Of a stretch of DNA of 64,000 bases, positions 36,135 through 46,500 are shown in pieces. The stretch's first letter is position 1, and each line of letters begins with the position of its first letter. The position numbers and the translations under genes were made by a program. This stretch comes from Himantopus leucocephalus (lineage: Eukaryota > Chordata > Aves > Charadriiformes > Recurvirostridae): NCBI GenBank assembly GCA_003993805.1, contig RSEF01000013.1, positions 20,420,101 to 20,484,100 of the forward strand, in the 5' to 3' direction. The notes beneath the pieces were generated by a model. The model worked only from the letters and a program-made list of their open reading frames with translations. It was not told the DNA's origin and ran no database searches.

Positions 36135-38097
36135 GTGCTTCTGGTGTGATACCACTGCAGCTCCAAGTTGGATGTAGAATAGCAATCAGTTGTGTAGTGT
36201 ATTTGAGGACCTGGACTACTTGTGGATTAAATATTTTGCACAAGGCTGGATTGAAATTGAGAAAAAGGATGGGAAATCTCTTAACTAATTTCTGCTAGAA
36301 CTGCCATAAAAGATGCACATGCTCTGATTTGGAATGATTGGAGTGAAATCCAAAGAGCTTGAGGCTGGAAGAATTAGCTGCTAATCTCACATTTCTACAA
36401 AAAGACTGAGCAATTCCTGTTTTATAGCCCTGAAAACATAATGGAGCCCTGGGGATCACTGACACAACAAGCTTCTGAGAGTCACTAGCACTTAGCAAAA
36501 TTGACTTCAGTTAATCAAAAGATTCTTTAGGGAGAGGGGAAAAAAAACCCACAAAAAACAACCAAACCCTGCTGGTTTGAAAAGCTGCAGAATAAGTAAC
36601 TGTGTGTGCATGGTTAAAGAAATTTCAGTTCCTTGCAGTGGGGGTCAGTGACCTGTAGTGACAGTATCTAATGGACAAACTTAAATAGAAGGAAAAGTAA
36701 TTTAAGTGATAGACTGGTAGGAAAAAAGTGAAAGGGAGGAGAGTACAGTGGCACTTTGCTCACCCTTTATTAAAACATTTCTTGAGCGAGTTGTGTATGA
36801 ATCTGCAAGCACATAAGTGATTACAGCAATAATAGGTGCAAAGAGAACAGAATTATCCAGCGTGCATGATCTGGAATATTAACATGCCACATTATGAAGA
36901 AACATTTGCCATTATTCTGACTTGTGTGCCATTTTCCTGTAGTCCTAGGTAAAAGGAAGCGCTGAATTATAACCAATACCCTGCAGTTATTGAAAGTCTT
37001 CGGGATTTTTTTTTAAGAGCCCATGGTGAAAGTGTTTCGGGATTCTAAACTGGCATGTAGGTTTGAAGTCAGGTTGTTTTTAATAGTGTCCTTTTCTTAG
37101 AAGAAAAGACATTTTCTGCTTTTAACTGTTGAGTGCTTGATGTTTTAAGAGAAATCCGGAGGGGAATCACCCTTTCTATGTTCCATTGGAATGCCCCATA
37201 TTATAAGAACAAAGCCAGAATAACTAAAATAGGACAATTATTGCGGAAAACAGTTTTGAAAAGTTTCCATTTGCTTTGTTTAGGGAGTTAAGACTGCAAG
37301 GAATCTCCTGTTATCACAGTCACAAGTTCATATATATAATCTGTCACATAATACTTGTTTTTTCTGAGAACAAATTTGTTATGATTTATGTGTCTCACAG
37401 TAACAGAATAAATGCTTTATTTCAGTGGAGTTTAAATTAGTCATTTGTGGATGCCAGAGGAATTTATCTGCAACAGCAGTTCCAGCATTATAAAACAGCT
37501 TGCAGCTTTTTCTTGCTGAATATGTCACTGGAAAACAAAATTTTAATTTTGGCTCTCTGTATGTGTTGCAATGCAGATGTCTCCATGTAATGTTCCTCCA
37601 TGAGCAAATGCCAAAAAGTTAGGAGTAGGAATGGACACGGTTTAGAACAAGAAACATCATTGTGGGAAAACACTTGTGTTTTCCTTACCTGAGCAGTATA
37701 GTGGAAGGAGGAAGATGGGAATATAAAGATCAAAATCTTTAATTTAGTTTTGGATGTGAGTGTGGAATCCTAGCTGGTTGTGGCAGGAGAAAGAAAACTA
37801 AAGTCTCATGCAACTGTTTTTTTCCTTGCACTATCTTCAAGGGGATGATATATGCAATAGAGTATGTGTGTGTGTTGTGTAATGAAAGTGGAATAAAAGT
37901 TATTAGATACATAGTTCCAATAGCTCTGTTTAGTGCTTTTCTATAATTTTGCTCTTTATTTTGATCAGGAGTTGCTGAGAGATAATTCAGTTGAAGACTA
38001 ATTTACTAATTAATTTTAATTCAGTCAGATACTCAGTCTTTTCATCTACACACAGCGATAACGGTAATCTTCTCCCGTCTTCTCAAGCTCACTGGCA

Positions 38098-38123
38098 ATC
38101 ACGGAATCACGGAATCACGGAAN
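38098..38123 (-). repeat. CR1-tail-like octamer array ending in an assembly N
   Basis: ATCACGGA is repeated three times (38098-38121), the reverse complement of a TCCGTGAT array that resembles the tandem octamer at CR1 3' ends. The run stops at an N (38123). The sequence after the N is not CR1-like, so the element body may be missing from the assembly. Confidence 0.6.
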
Positions 38124-41100
38124 CAGCTCTTCGAGCATCTAGTGGTGTGAACTCGGTGATTCTGGCCACGCAGAGACGATTCTCCATCAGGATAAGCTAT
38201 TTGAATGTTGCTTAATAAATGTTGTCATCTGACGGGGGGAGGGGAAGAACAGCTGAATCTCATGCCTTACAGGAAAACAGGTGGGACCAATAAGAAGAAA
38301 GATGAGCCAAAAATCACGCAATTATTTTGTTCTAGCTAAATGGCTGCCGTGTTCTGCCCAAAGGTAAAGACGTAGTTATCAGCGCCATTTATCAGGTGCA
38401 CCATTTTAGTATAAACTTGTTTAAAACAGGGTAGAGCCCCTTTTTCATCATAATTAGACAGTAACCCATTGATTCCGAGTGGGCCTTCATTTTCTAATTA
38501 TTTAGTACATAATATAATGTCATTAAACATCTTTGAGTGGACAGGATTGCTCTAAAAGCTTTAGCTCCAGAGCTCTAATATTAGGCTTTTGGCATTCATC
38601 CCTGTGTGTGAAAAGCAGTCAGTTTGTTTACCAGGAATTTAGATTCACATTACTGGGGGAATTAGCAGCGAGCTATTAGTCTGATTCAAGCACTTAACAA
38701 TTGCTGATCATCTCCTCCCAGCCTGGGGATAATGGAGGTGATCAGCTGTAAATGGAAAGTGTGTGGGGCTATTTCCATGAAGGCACTTGGAGAAAGTGCT
38801 GCATCCCTGACCTCTGCCAGCCCTGGGGTTTGCCAGAAACCCAGACCCGAGCGGCTTCCTGGAGGAGAGCTGGTCGCCTGGAAGAAGAGCTTCCATTAGA
38901 GACCAAACCACGCTCCGCCTCAACCGACCCTCCCTCATCTGGAAAAAGGTTCAGCCACAAAGTCCCCGCGGTAGCAGCCATCAGCCTCCGATCGCATTTA
39001 CCAGTGCCTGCTTCTTCCATGGGGGAGGTGCGTGCAGAAGCGCGGCTGGGTTTGACACCGGGGCAGCTCCGGGTGGTCCTGTCCAGCTCTGCGGCGCTGG
39101 GTGGCCTCCCGCTTCACCACTGTCATCCCCAAACCCTTTGTCTGGCTCATGGGCACCTCAAACATTACTTTGAAACTTTTCCTTCTTGTTCCTGTGGAAA
39201 GTTGCCTACCAGTTTAGCAAACAGAGTGACTTGTGATTTTAGGATGTATTGGAAAAGATACTTTCATTCTCTATAGGTGTGAACCTGTAGTGCTTTCTTG
39301 TCAACTCAAAGTGACCTTTTCCTGCCCACAGGTTTTAAGAGGCATGCTGGGCATCTGTAGCCAGGAATTACTGTTTGAAGTAAAGCTTCGTTTTTCTTCA
39401 TCTGCGATGGATATTGTGCCCCCCTTTAAAAGGAAAACTGCAGTCACTTCAGTCTTAACAAAACATGCATTTGTTGGAGGCAGTTGGAATGATTTTAATG
39501 AGGCAATGACACAACAATTTTGGACCTCCAAATTCAAGGCTTATCTCTGGCACACTTTGCTTATGACCTTGGGCAAGAAATGTGCATTGCGTCTCTTGTC
39601 TTGCTTGTCACACAAGAAACAACTCGCTGAACACAGGGACTGAGCTTGCTGCTGGAGAAGCACCATTCTGCCCTTTGTAAACGCTACGTTAGATCACGTT
39701 AAGGGATCTAAAGCTATGTCGAAGCTCTAGAAGCCACGCCTGAAGCACCTGACAGTGGGTGATGGCTGCAAAAGTTGTTAAGATTCCTTTGTAAGAGATT
39801 CTGTCGAACTCTGTTCTTCAAATTTCTTTCCCGTAATGCCTCCAGCAGTAGGAGACAAGGCGTGTTGCTTCTATTAAATGCAAAGGGAGGCAGGAGACTG
39901 CTAGAGTTGCGAGTTAAGTTTTATTGGTGAGATTTGGCATTATTTTACACTTTTAAAAATAATCTACATTACAACTAGAAGGTTCCCTCCTTTTGTATGC
40001 TTGCTGAGAGCTCAGTGTTAAGACTGTCAGGGTAGAGAATTTCTATTAGATTATTTTTGTACTTAGACCAAAGGTACTCACAGGATGTTGTAACCCAGTT
40101 TCTGGGGAATAGAAACCGAGGGGGTTTTGTGAATTGCTCAGTCGTGTGGTTAGTAAGAACTGTTCTGAACGGGTTTAGGTAACTGCCAGTCTCTGAACAC
40201 TGGCGGTGCTAACAGAACTGAACTGATACTGACACTGGCATCACGTTTCTTAGTTGTAGTTATCCTTGTGCGTGCATGTGTGCTGTGTAGTTGAATAACG
40301 GCAATGTTTGGAGATTGGGTGTTAAAAAAGTCTAAGTGAAACTGGATTTGTACTCATAGCAGTGTGAGTACCTGTGAATGCACGTGTCTTTAGAGGTGAA
40401 TTTTGTTTGCAGTTACTGATGAACAAAGAGGCAGCCCTGTATATAAAGGTGTGTATGTACATGCAAAAGAGACATAGGACACTTGGAGAAAAACCCAAAC
40501 TGACAAGTTTTGCTTTAATTTCAGTCTAGAGCAGGATTCATCTGAGTGTCAAGCATTTTCCTATGTAATCCAGGACATGACAGGAGGCTGCAATTGCAAT
40601 CAATAACCTTCTTAGGGGTCAGGGGCTAAAGGTCCACAGTGCCATGAACATGAACAACAAAATGCTAATACCTATTTCTATATCAACCTGAGCGCTGAAG
40701 TGGGGAAAGAGGAAGGGTCACAGTGCAGACGAGTGAAGATGAATGCAGTACACTGTGTGCGTGGTATAGACGGCTCAGGGAAATCTACTCCATTACTCTC
40801 ACAAATATTGTCACTGATTTGTGGAATAGCGGAAAGAAAAACATTTTTTTTTTCTTCGCTGTCACTCTCCACTAAACTCTGGAGATGACAGATGCTACTA
40901 TACTACAGTCAGGAGTCTTGACACGTTTCTAGTCCCACCATACGGAGGATGGTGTAATGTAGATATTAGAATATGGTAACATGGACTGTTTTTATTGAAG
41001 AATGGTAGCAAACGTGGAAACAGTGCTGTCTCTTGATCCAAACAGCCATATTTCAGTAGGTAATCAGAAATACCTGCATTTGTACTCCTCTTTATTAAGA

Positions 41101-41930
41101 AGACATGATATTTGTTCCTACTGCATGGAAATAAGATGTTGCTCCTCTGCAACAGAGGAGATGGTTCTGCTCCGTGCAGTGATTTCCCTGCCCTGCCTGC
41201 CCAGGAAGTAAAGAGAAGGCTGGAATTTGAAATGGAGATATTACCATGGCAGAAGGACTATCGCCTACCTGGTGCTTCCCTGGCAACAGGTACAGCACAG
41301 GGTAAAAAGCAATGCCCCCCTGTTCTGCATCTATTTGGGACTGTAATATCGCTCGGCTGGGTATAGTATTGTTCAGCTCTGCTGTATCTCTCAGGATGAG
41401 CAAGGGGCACTACACGTGTGCACAGAGGAGCTGCTTTGAGCTGCTATCCTGAAAGCCCAGGCTGGCTGATGAGGCAACTCTTGCACGCAATTGATTGTGG
41501 ACTATTAACCTATGCTCAGAAATCAATATTCACTTAACACCACGTTTTAACAGGCAAATGCAGTACAAAATAACAGCAGTTACACAGTGCACATGTTTAC
41601 ACTCAGAATAAACAGGTCATGAAATAGAGCTTGGCAGAGGAGGAGGAGACTGGGCAGGCAGCGTGGAAGGAGACGGTGACAACTTGGGTGTGTGGAGAGG
41701 TACAAGGCAGTTGCAGCTTCCAGAGGTTTTGTGCAACTGAATGTCCCCAGGGTTTTGTGGTCAATACAGCTTCAATGAGCTATACGTATTCTCTAAGCAT
41801 TACTGAGAAGGTTTGTACTGAGGCCAAGCAAGGTCATACTTTGCTAGATAAAACTAAATTTACCGGGGTTCAGCACAGAAATCCATCTTAATGCGCAAAA
41901 CCCGAGTCTCTTGCTAGCTGTGATAATGGA
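38124..41930. other. intergenic DNA downstream of GFRA3
   Basis: No known gene. It contains the longest intergenic open frame outside the CpG islands (38752-39276 plus, 174 codons, no family recognised) and a TAAT-rich patch at about 38,390-38,760. Both are discussed under findings. Confidence 0.5.
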
Positions 41931-41933
41931 TGA

Positions 41934-41955
41934 TACATATATATATATATATGTA
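41934..41955. repeat. (AT)n 22-bp perfect palindrome
   Basis: TACATATATATATATATATG followed by TA is its own reverse complement. It lies about 0.25 kb upstream of the CR1 copy at 42.19 kb. Confidence 0.85.
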
Positions 41956-42111
41956 CGTTGCAAGGGGCAAAACAGAAAGGAGCAAGAGTATAAACTGTAG
42001 TATAGTGTCCTTGATCTGGGATGGTATTTTTAATATACTTAAAAGAATGGATTTGAAAAGGGAACTGAAAGTAATCCAGAACTGCTGTTTGCCAGGAACT
42101 GTATGTGTACG

Positions 42112-42117
42112 TTTATT
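42112..42117 (-). terminator. candidate polyadenylation signal for GFRA3 (AATAAA)
   Basis: TTTATT on plus is the first canonical AATAAA I find on the minus strand after the GFRA3 stop, 1.25 kb downstream and beyond the antisense CR1. An ATTAAA also occurs near 42,030. A non-canonical earlier signal is possible. Confidence 0.35.
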
Positions 42118-42189
42118 GAGCTTAACTTGCAACCCACCCTGGAGCGCGGAGTTCTGGTCTTTAGGATGGTGTGCTGTACTCTGTGCCTT

Positions 42190-42982
42190 GACAGGCCTGA
42201 GGAGCGGACCCATGTGAACCTCATGAAGTTCAACAAGGCCAAGTGCAAGGTCCTGCACCTGGGTTGGGACAACACCTAGCATCAGTACAGACTGGGCGAT
42301 GAATGGATTGAGAGCAGCCCTGCAGAAAAGGAGTTGGAGGTACCGGTGGATGAAAACTTGGACGTGAGCCAGTAATGGGTGCTCGCAGCCCAGAAAGCTG
42401 TACCGTATCCTGGGCTGCAGCAAAAGCAGCATGACCAGCAGGCTGAGGGAGGTGATTCTGCCCCTCTACTCTACCCTACCCCATCCCACCCAGAGTCCTG
42501 CCTCCAGCTCTGGGGTGCCCAGTACAAGACAGTCACGGACTTGTTGAAGTGGGTCCACAGGTGGGCTGCAAAAATGATGAGAGGGTTCAAACACCTCCCC
42601 TAAGAAGAAGGGCTGAGACAGTTGGGGTTATTCAGCCTGGAGAAGAGAAGGCTCTGGGGAGACCTTATTGTGGCCTTTGAATATATAAAGAGGGATCGTA
42701 AGAAAGACAGAGACTTTTTACAAGGGCCTGTAGCGGTAGGATGAGGTGTTAACGGTTTTAAACAGTATGAGGGGAGATTCTTTCCTGCAAGGGTGGTGAG
42801 CCCCTGGCGCAGGTTGCCCCGAGAAGCTGTGGCTGCCCCATCCCTGGAGGTGTTCAAGGCCAGGTTGGACGGGGCTTGGAGCAACCTGGGCTGGTGGGAG
42901 GTGTCCCTGCCCGGGGCAGGGGGTGGAACTGGGGGGGCTTTAAGGTCCCTTCCAACCCAGACCAGTCTGTGATTGTATGCCT
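42190..42982 (+). mobile_element. CR1 LINE fragment, young, plus strand
   Basis: It runs from GCCTGAGGAGCGGACCCATG through the CR1 ORF2 tail and 3' UTR to the terminus CTGTGATTGTATGC. Over the 3' 125 bp it differs from the reverse complement of the 11.4-kb copy at only a handful of positions, so both belong to the same fairly young subfamily. It lies just downstream of GFRA3 in antisense orientation. Confidence 0.93.
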
Positions 42983-43369
42983 GGGGAAGAGCTCCAGAAG
43001 GTGGGGGTGGTAGGACACGCTGTGTCAGGTCCCTCCCTGCAGTCTGAAACCAAACCCTGCACAAGTTTTGACAGAGCTCAGACCTTTGTTTTAAAATATT
43101 GTGCTGCAATATTAGCCTGACTGTTACTCAGAACACTAACGTGGCAGAAGCAATGGTGGGCACCACATCTGCAGAGCTCAGTGCAAACTGACTGGGGGAC
43201 AGTGGGGTGCAAGTTGGGGGGAGGATCTCAGTGGCTGCTGTTGTGGGGTAAGGCTGTTCCATTCCTCTTTTCTGGAAGCCTTCTGTTTCCCAAAGGTAAA
43301 TCAGTCGTGGGAGCTTGGATATGGAATATGATTAATAATATGGGAAGGAAAGATGCCATTTATGCCAAG
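42983..43369 (-). other. GFRA3: GFRA3 proximal 3' untranslated region (probable)
   Basis: Sequence between the GFRA3 stop and the CR1 3' end. I see no AATAAA here, so the transcript probably continues into or through the CR1. Confidence 0.4.
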
Positions 43370-43504
43370 TTAACGTGGGCTCAGCAACAGGGGCAGGAAC
43401 AGAGCTGGAGATGGCCAAGAAACAGCAGCTGCGGAATATACAGAGGAGGCCATGGGCATACTGCTGTGCTCGGAGATGTCTCGCTGTGTCTTCCCTTCAG
43501 CCAC
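43370..43504 (-). CDS. GFRA3: GFRA3 coding exon 8, GPI-anchor signal and stop
   Basis: Residues 379-422 then TAA. Small residues (SVYSAAAV) precede a terminal hydrophobic run ALFLPLLLSPR with no charged residue until the last position, as expected for a GPI signal. The likely omega site is near Ser402-Ala403. The acceptor is atttcctag. Confidence 0.82.
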   Translation of the reverse strand: MAEGKTQRDISEHSSMPMASSVYSAAAVSWPSPALFLPLLLSPR

Positions 43505-46500
43505 CTAGGAAATGACAAGGAGGAATGAATCCCAGTTAGACACATTTATGCTCAAATACCTGGCTGCCGAGCCTCCAGCTCTGAGCACCAATGCAAGACT
43601 GTAGGAAACTCCCATGGCCAGGCAGCACGGCCTCCCATCTCCGCTTGTCTGCGCACGGAACAGCTTGGGGTAAAGTGCTCCGGGGCTCTGCATGCATGTG
43701 GCACCCCTTGCTTTCTTGTCCAAAATCACACGTTTCCAGATCCAAGGCTTTGCAACTACTGTCTCTACGCCGCTTGACTCGCCGCTTTGTGAAGGCAACA
43801 AAGCAATGCCTACCTGGGACATTTCTGAAGCAAGAGCTGTGCTGGCACTGTCTCCTTGGAAGTTTAGGGACGATGAATAAAATAAGTCTTCCTGTCTTTC
43901 CAGAGCTGTCTGCTTCAGGTGCATTTGAGACCAAATGGTATTTTCTGCAAACAGAAGTAAAGTAAGAGACTTATTGTGCTTTTCTTGTGCACATCCTGGA
44001 GTCCAGTGAACAGAGGTCTAGGGAAGCTATTTTAGGAAACCCTCTCACAGGCTGTATGCCTTTGATTTAGAAAATACATATTCTCTGTTCAGTGGATGGC
44101 CTGTGAGGTTGTGGGTTTACTTGTGAGGTTCAGCAGAGTGCAAAGGCAATTTGCGCTGTACTTGAGGACCTTTGGGTCCCTCTGGGACTTTCCCAGCTGT
44201 CTATTTTGTCAGGGGCAGGTATGTAATATCTCAGATGGGATGTTTTGGTTGTAGTTCTATCTATAGTGCTGGGTATAAGGCTTTTCTATACAGCAGGAGG
44301 TAGGTTTAAATATTAATCATTTATCTAATGACACCAGTTTCTTTCATATCCTTTGGAAGCTTTTACAAACATAAAATATTTAAATCTTATTAAGGTCTGT
44401 TGTTAAAATGCTTGGGAGATAAATGAAATACAGACTTAGGATTACATAGCTGTACGCAACAGGATTTTTATAACTGCAATGCTGCTGGATCCAGTAACAG
44501 GGGCTGTGTCAGGACCTACTTCTCTCGACCACATAAGTGAGGGCCAGAGGCGAGCACAGGAGAGGCAGGGAGCCCAAACCCCGTAATCCCAGTGCACTGA
44601 TGTGGTTACTGCTGTGGACACAGCGTTTGACCTCCCCTCGTGGCTTTTTTTTTTTTTTTTGCAACCCCTTCATTTGAATGCTGTTTGGAAATAGCTTCAT
44701 GGTGTTTGAGATGAACAAAAGTGTTGCCAAAAGATACAGAAACACTTCTGAGAGCAGATCCAGGCTGGTCCCATAGGTTGGACAGGAGATCACAGGGACA
44801 CTGCAGAAGACGACAGAACTACACGCAAGAGCAATGCAACGTAGGATCTTGAACTCAACAGGATTTGAATTTCCCTGCGCTGAGCTGTTTCTCCGATTCA
44901 CGAGTGATGCTTACCAAGGCATTTGTTGCTCTCAAACATGCCAAGTATCTGGTCACACTTCTCCTTCTGGTTGCCGCTGCTCTCACAGGTACACCACAGG
45001 GAGATCTCCACGCTGGAGTTACTGACGTAGTTGGGTGTCATGGGCGTGCCTGTCCCAACCCCCCAGAAACGGGAATCAGGATTTACGTCACCAAATGAAA
45101 GAAGCCTCATGAGTCCTGTTATACTGAAGGGAATGCTGCCCTGGAGGCAGAAGCCTTCCCAGGAGAGGTCAGGAGCCCTGCGGGGTGACCTAGGCCTGGG
45201 GAATCTACGTGAACTCTGCTGACCTGCGAGGAAGTGTGGCGATTGCTACCTCTGGCTTGGGCAACCTGATGGTGAGGTGTACTGACAACTCAAGCACTGG
45301 ATGGAAGGATGTGAAGCATCTGCAGGGACTCAACTGCAGTGGTGGCACACGGCAGCAAAAGGCGCTCTTATGTCTTGTGTAGTTGATAGTGCTGTAAGGC
45401 CAAACCAACGCTGCACACCTGTAGTGTGCCACTCAGCCGGAGTTCATTGAGCACAAAAACAGCAAAGCCATCGGAAAACCAGAAGGCATAGTCCAGATTT
45501 ACAGCTTCTGAAATATTGTGCCTCTTTACAGCCACGCTGAAAAAGTACTAGCAGGTTGGCAGCAAATACCTAAAACCAAAGATGACCTCTCTTCTAAGAG
45601 CTGGTAGTGCCATGTTCTGGCTGGCTCTGAGAAGACAGTGTGTGCCACACTAAAAAACCATCAGGAGTCCAACCGTCAGGCAGTGAGGGACCGTCCTGTC
45701 TAATCACTGCTGTGATGGGACGCAACTCCTGCAGCGGAACGACTTGGTTCCTGCAGGCACAGAGCCCCGGTGGTCAGGCGTTCAGAGCACTTTGCACCAG
45801 CTGATGATGCAAGAGGGTGTTCGGGAATGTCAGGCAGGTGCTGCTGATTTGACAGCAGAGGATGGGACAAAGGAGAGCGATAAATGCCATGGAAGAGCTC
45901 TTTTTGGGCTGCATTTACCCTGGAAGCAAGAGGGAGCCACTAGCATCAATCAGACTAAAGCATATTCATTGGTAGACTGAGCACTATCTCCTGCCGGAGA
46001 GCAAGATGGTCCTTCACGGCATCAGAGTGTGCCTGCAAGTTTGTGGCCTGAAAGCATCCACCCTGTATGTTCCTGTGGGCATCACTTACCAATCATCCCC
46101 ATGTAAGCCTGCAGGCATGCAGCATCATTGTGCTGAGAGCAACCATCTGGAGACGTGTCTGCAGGTTGACAATTCTGCTGGAAGTCAGCCAGTCGGGATC
46201 TGTAGGAAGGAAAAGGAGACTATCAGCGTCTATGCTTTTCTCGTCTCTTCTCTTCTCTTGGCTAATGTCCACTGCTGCTGGACCTACTTGCAAATATGGT
46301 CTTCTAAGCAGGAGTCCAGAAGCCAGAGGCAATTTGGTTTGGTGTTATGCTGGAAGGAACAATCGGGGACAATAGTCTTTCGGCGTCGTTCTCCACAAAG
46401 TTCATCTTGACATGGACAGAATAGGATCCTTTTGGTGAAATCCTCAGGGACTTTCTCAAAGAAATTCCTTAGTCCTCTGTGGCATTTGCGACGGTCACAT

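Larger units (their letters stand above)
26329..38090. other. intergenic DNA between CDC23 and GFRA3
   Basis: About 11.8 kb of AT-rich sequence with no exon of a known family, no tRNA-like or other RNA gene recognised, and no young mobile element. TAAT-rich stretches (for example 31,560-31,830) are discussed under findings. Confidence 0.55.

Noticed and set aside
42600..43109. 169-codon minus frame beside GFRA3
   Set aside because: It is the antisense of CR1, shared with the 11.4-kb copy, and not a gene.
44509..44901. Minus frame with a hydrophobic run (SEVFLYLLATLLFI) as the GFRA3 GPI exon
   Set aside because: No acceptor gives this frame from the phase-1 end of exon 6. Exons 7 and 8 farther downstream have strong splice signals and correct phase.
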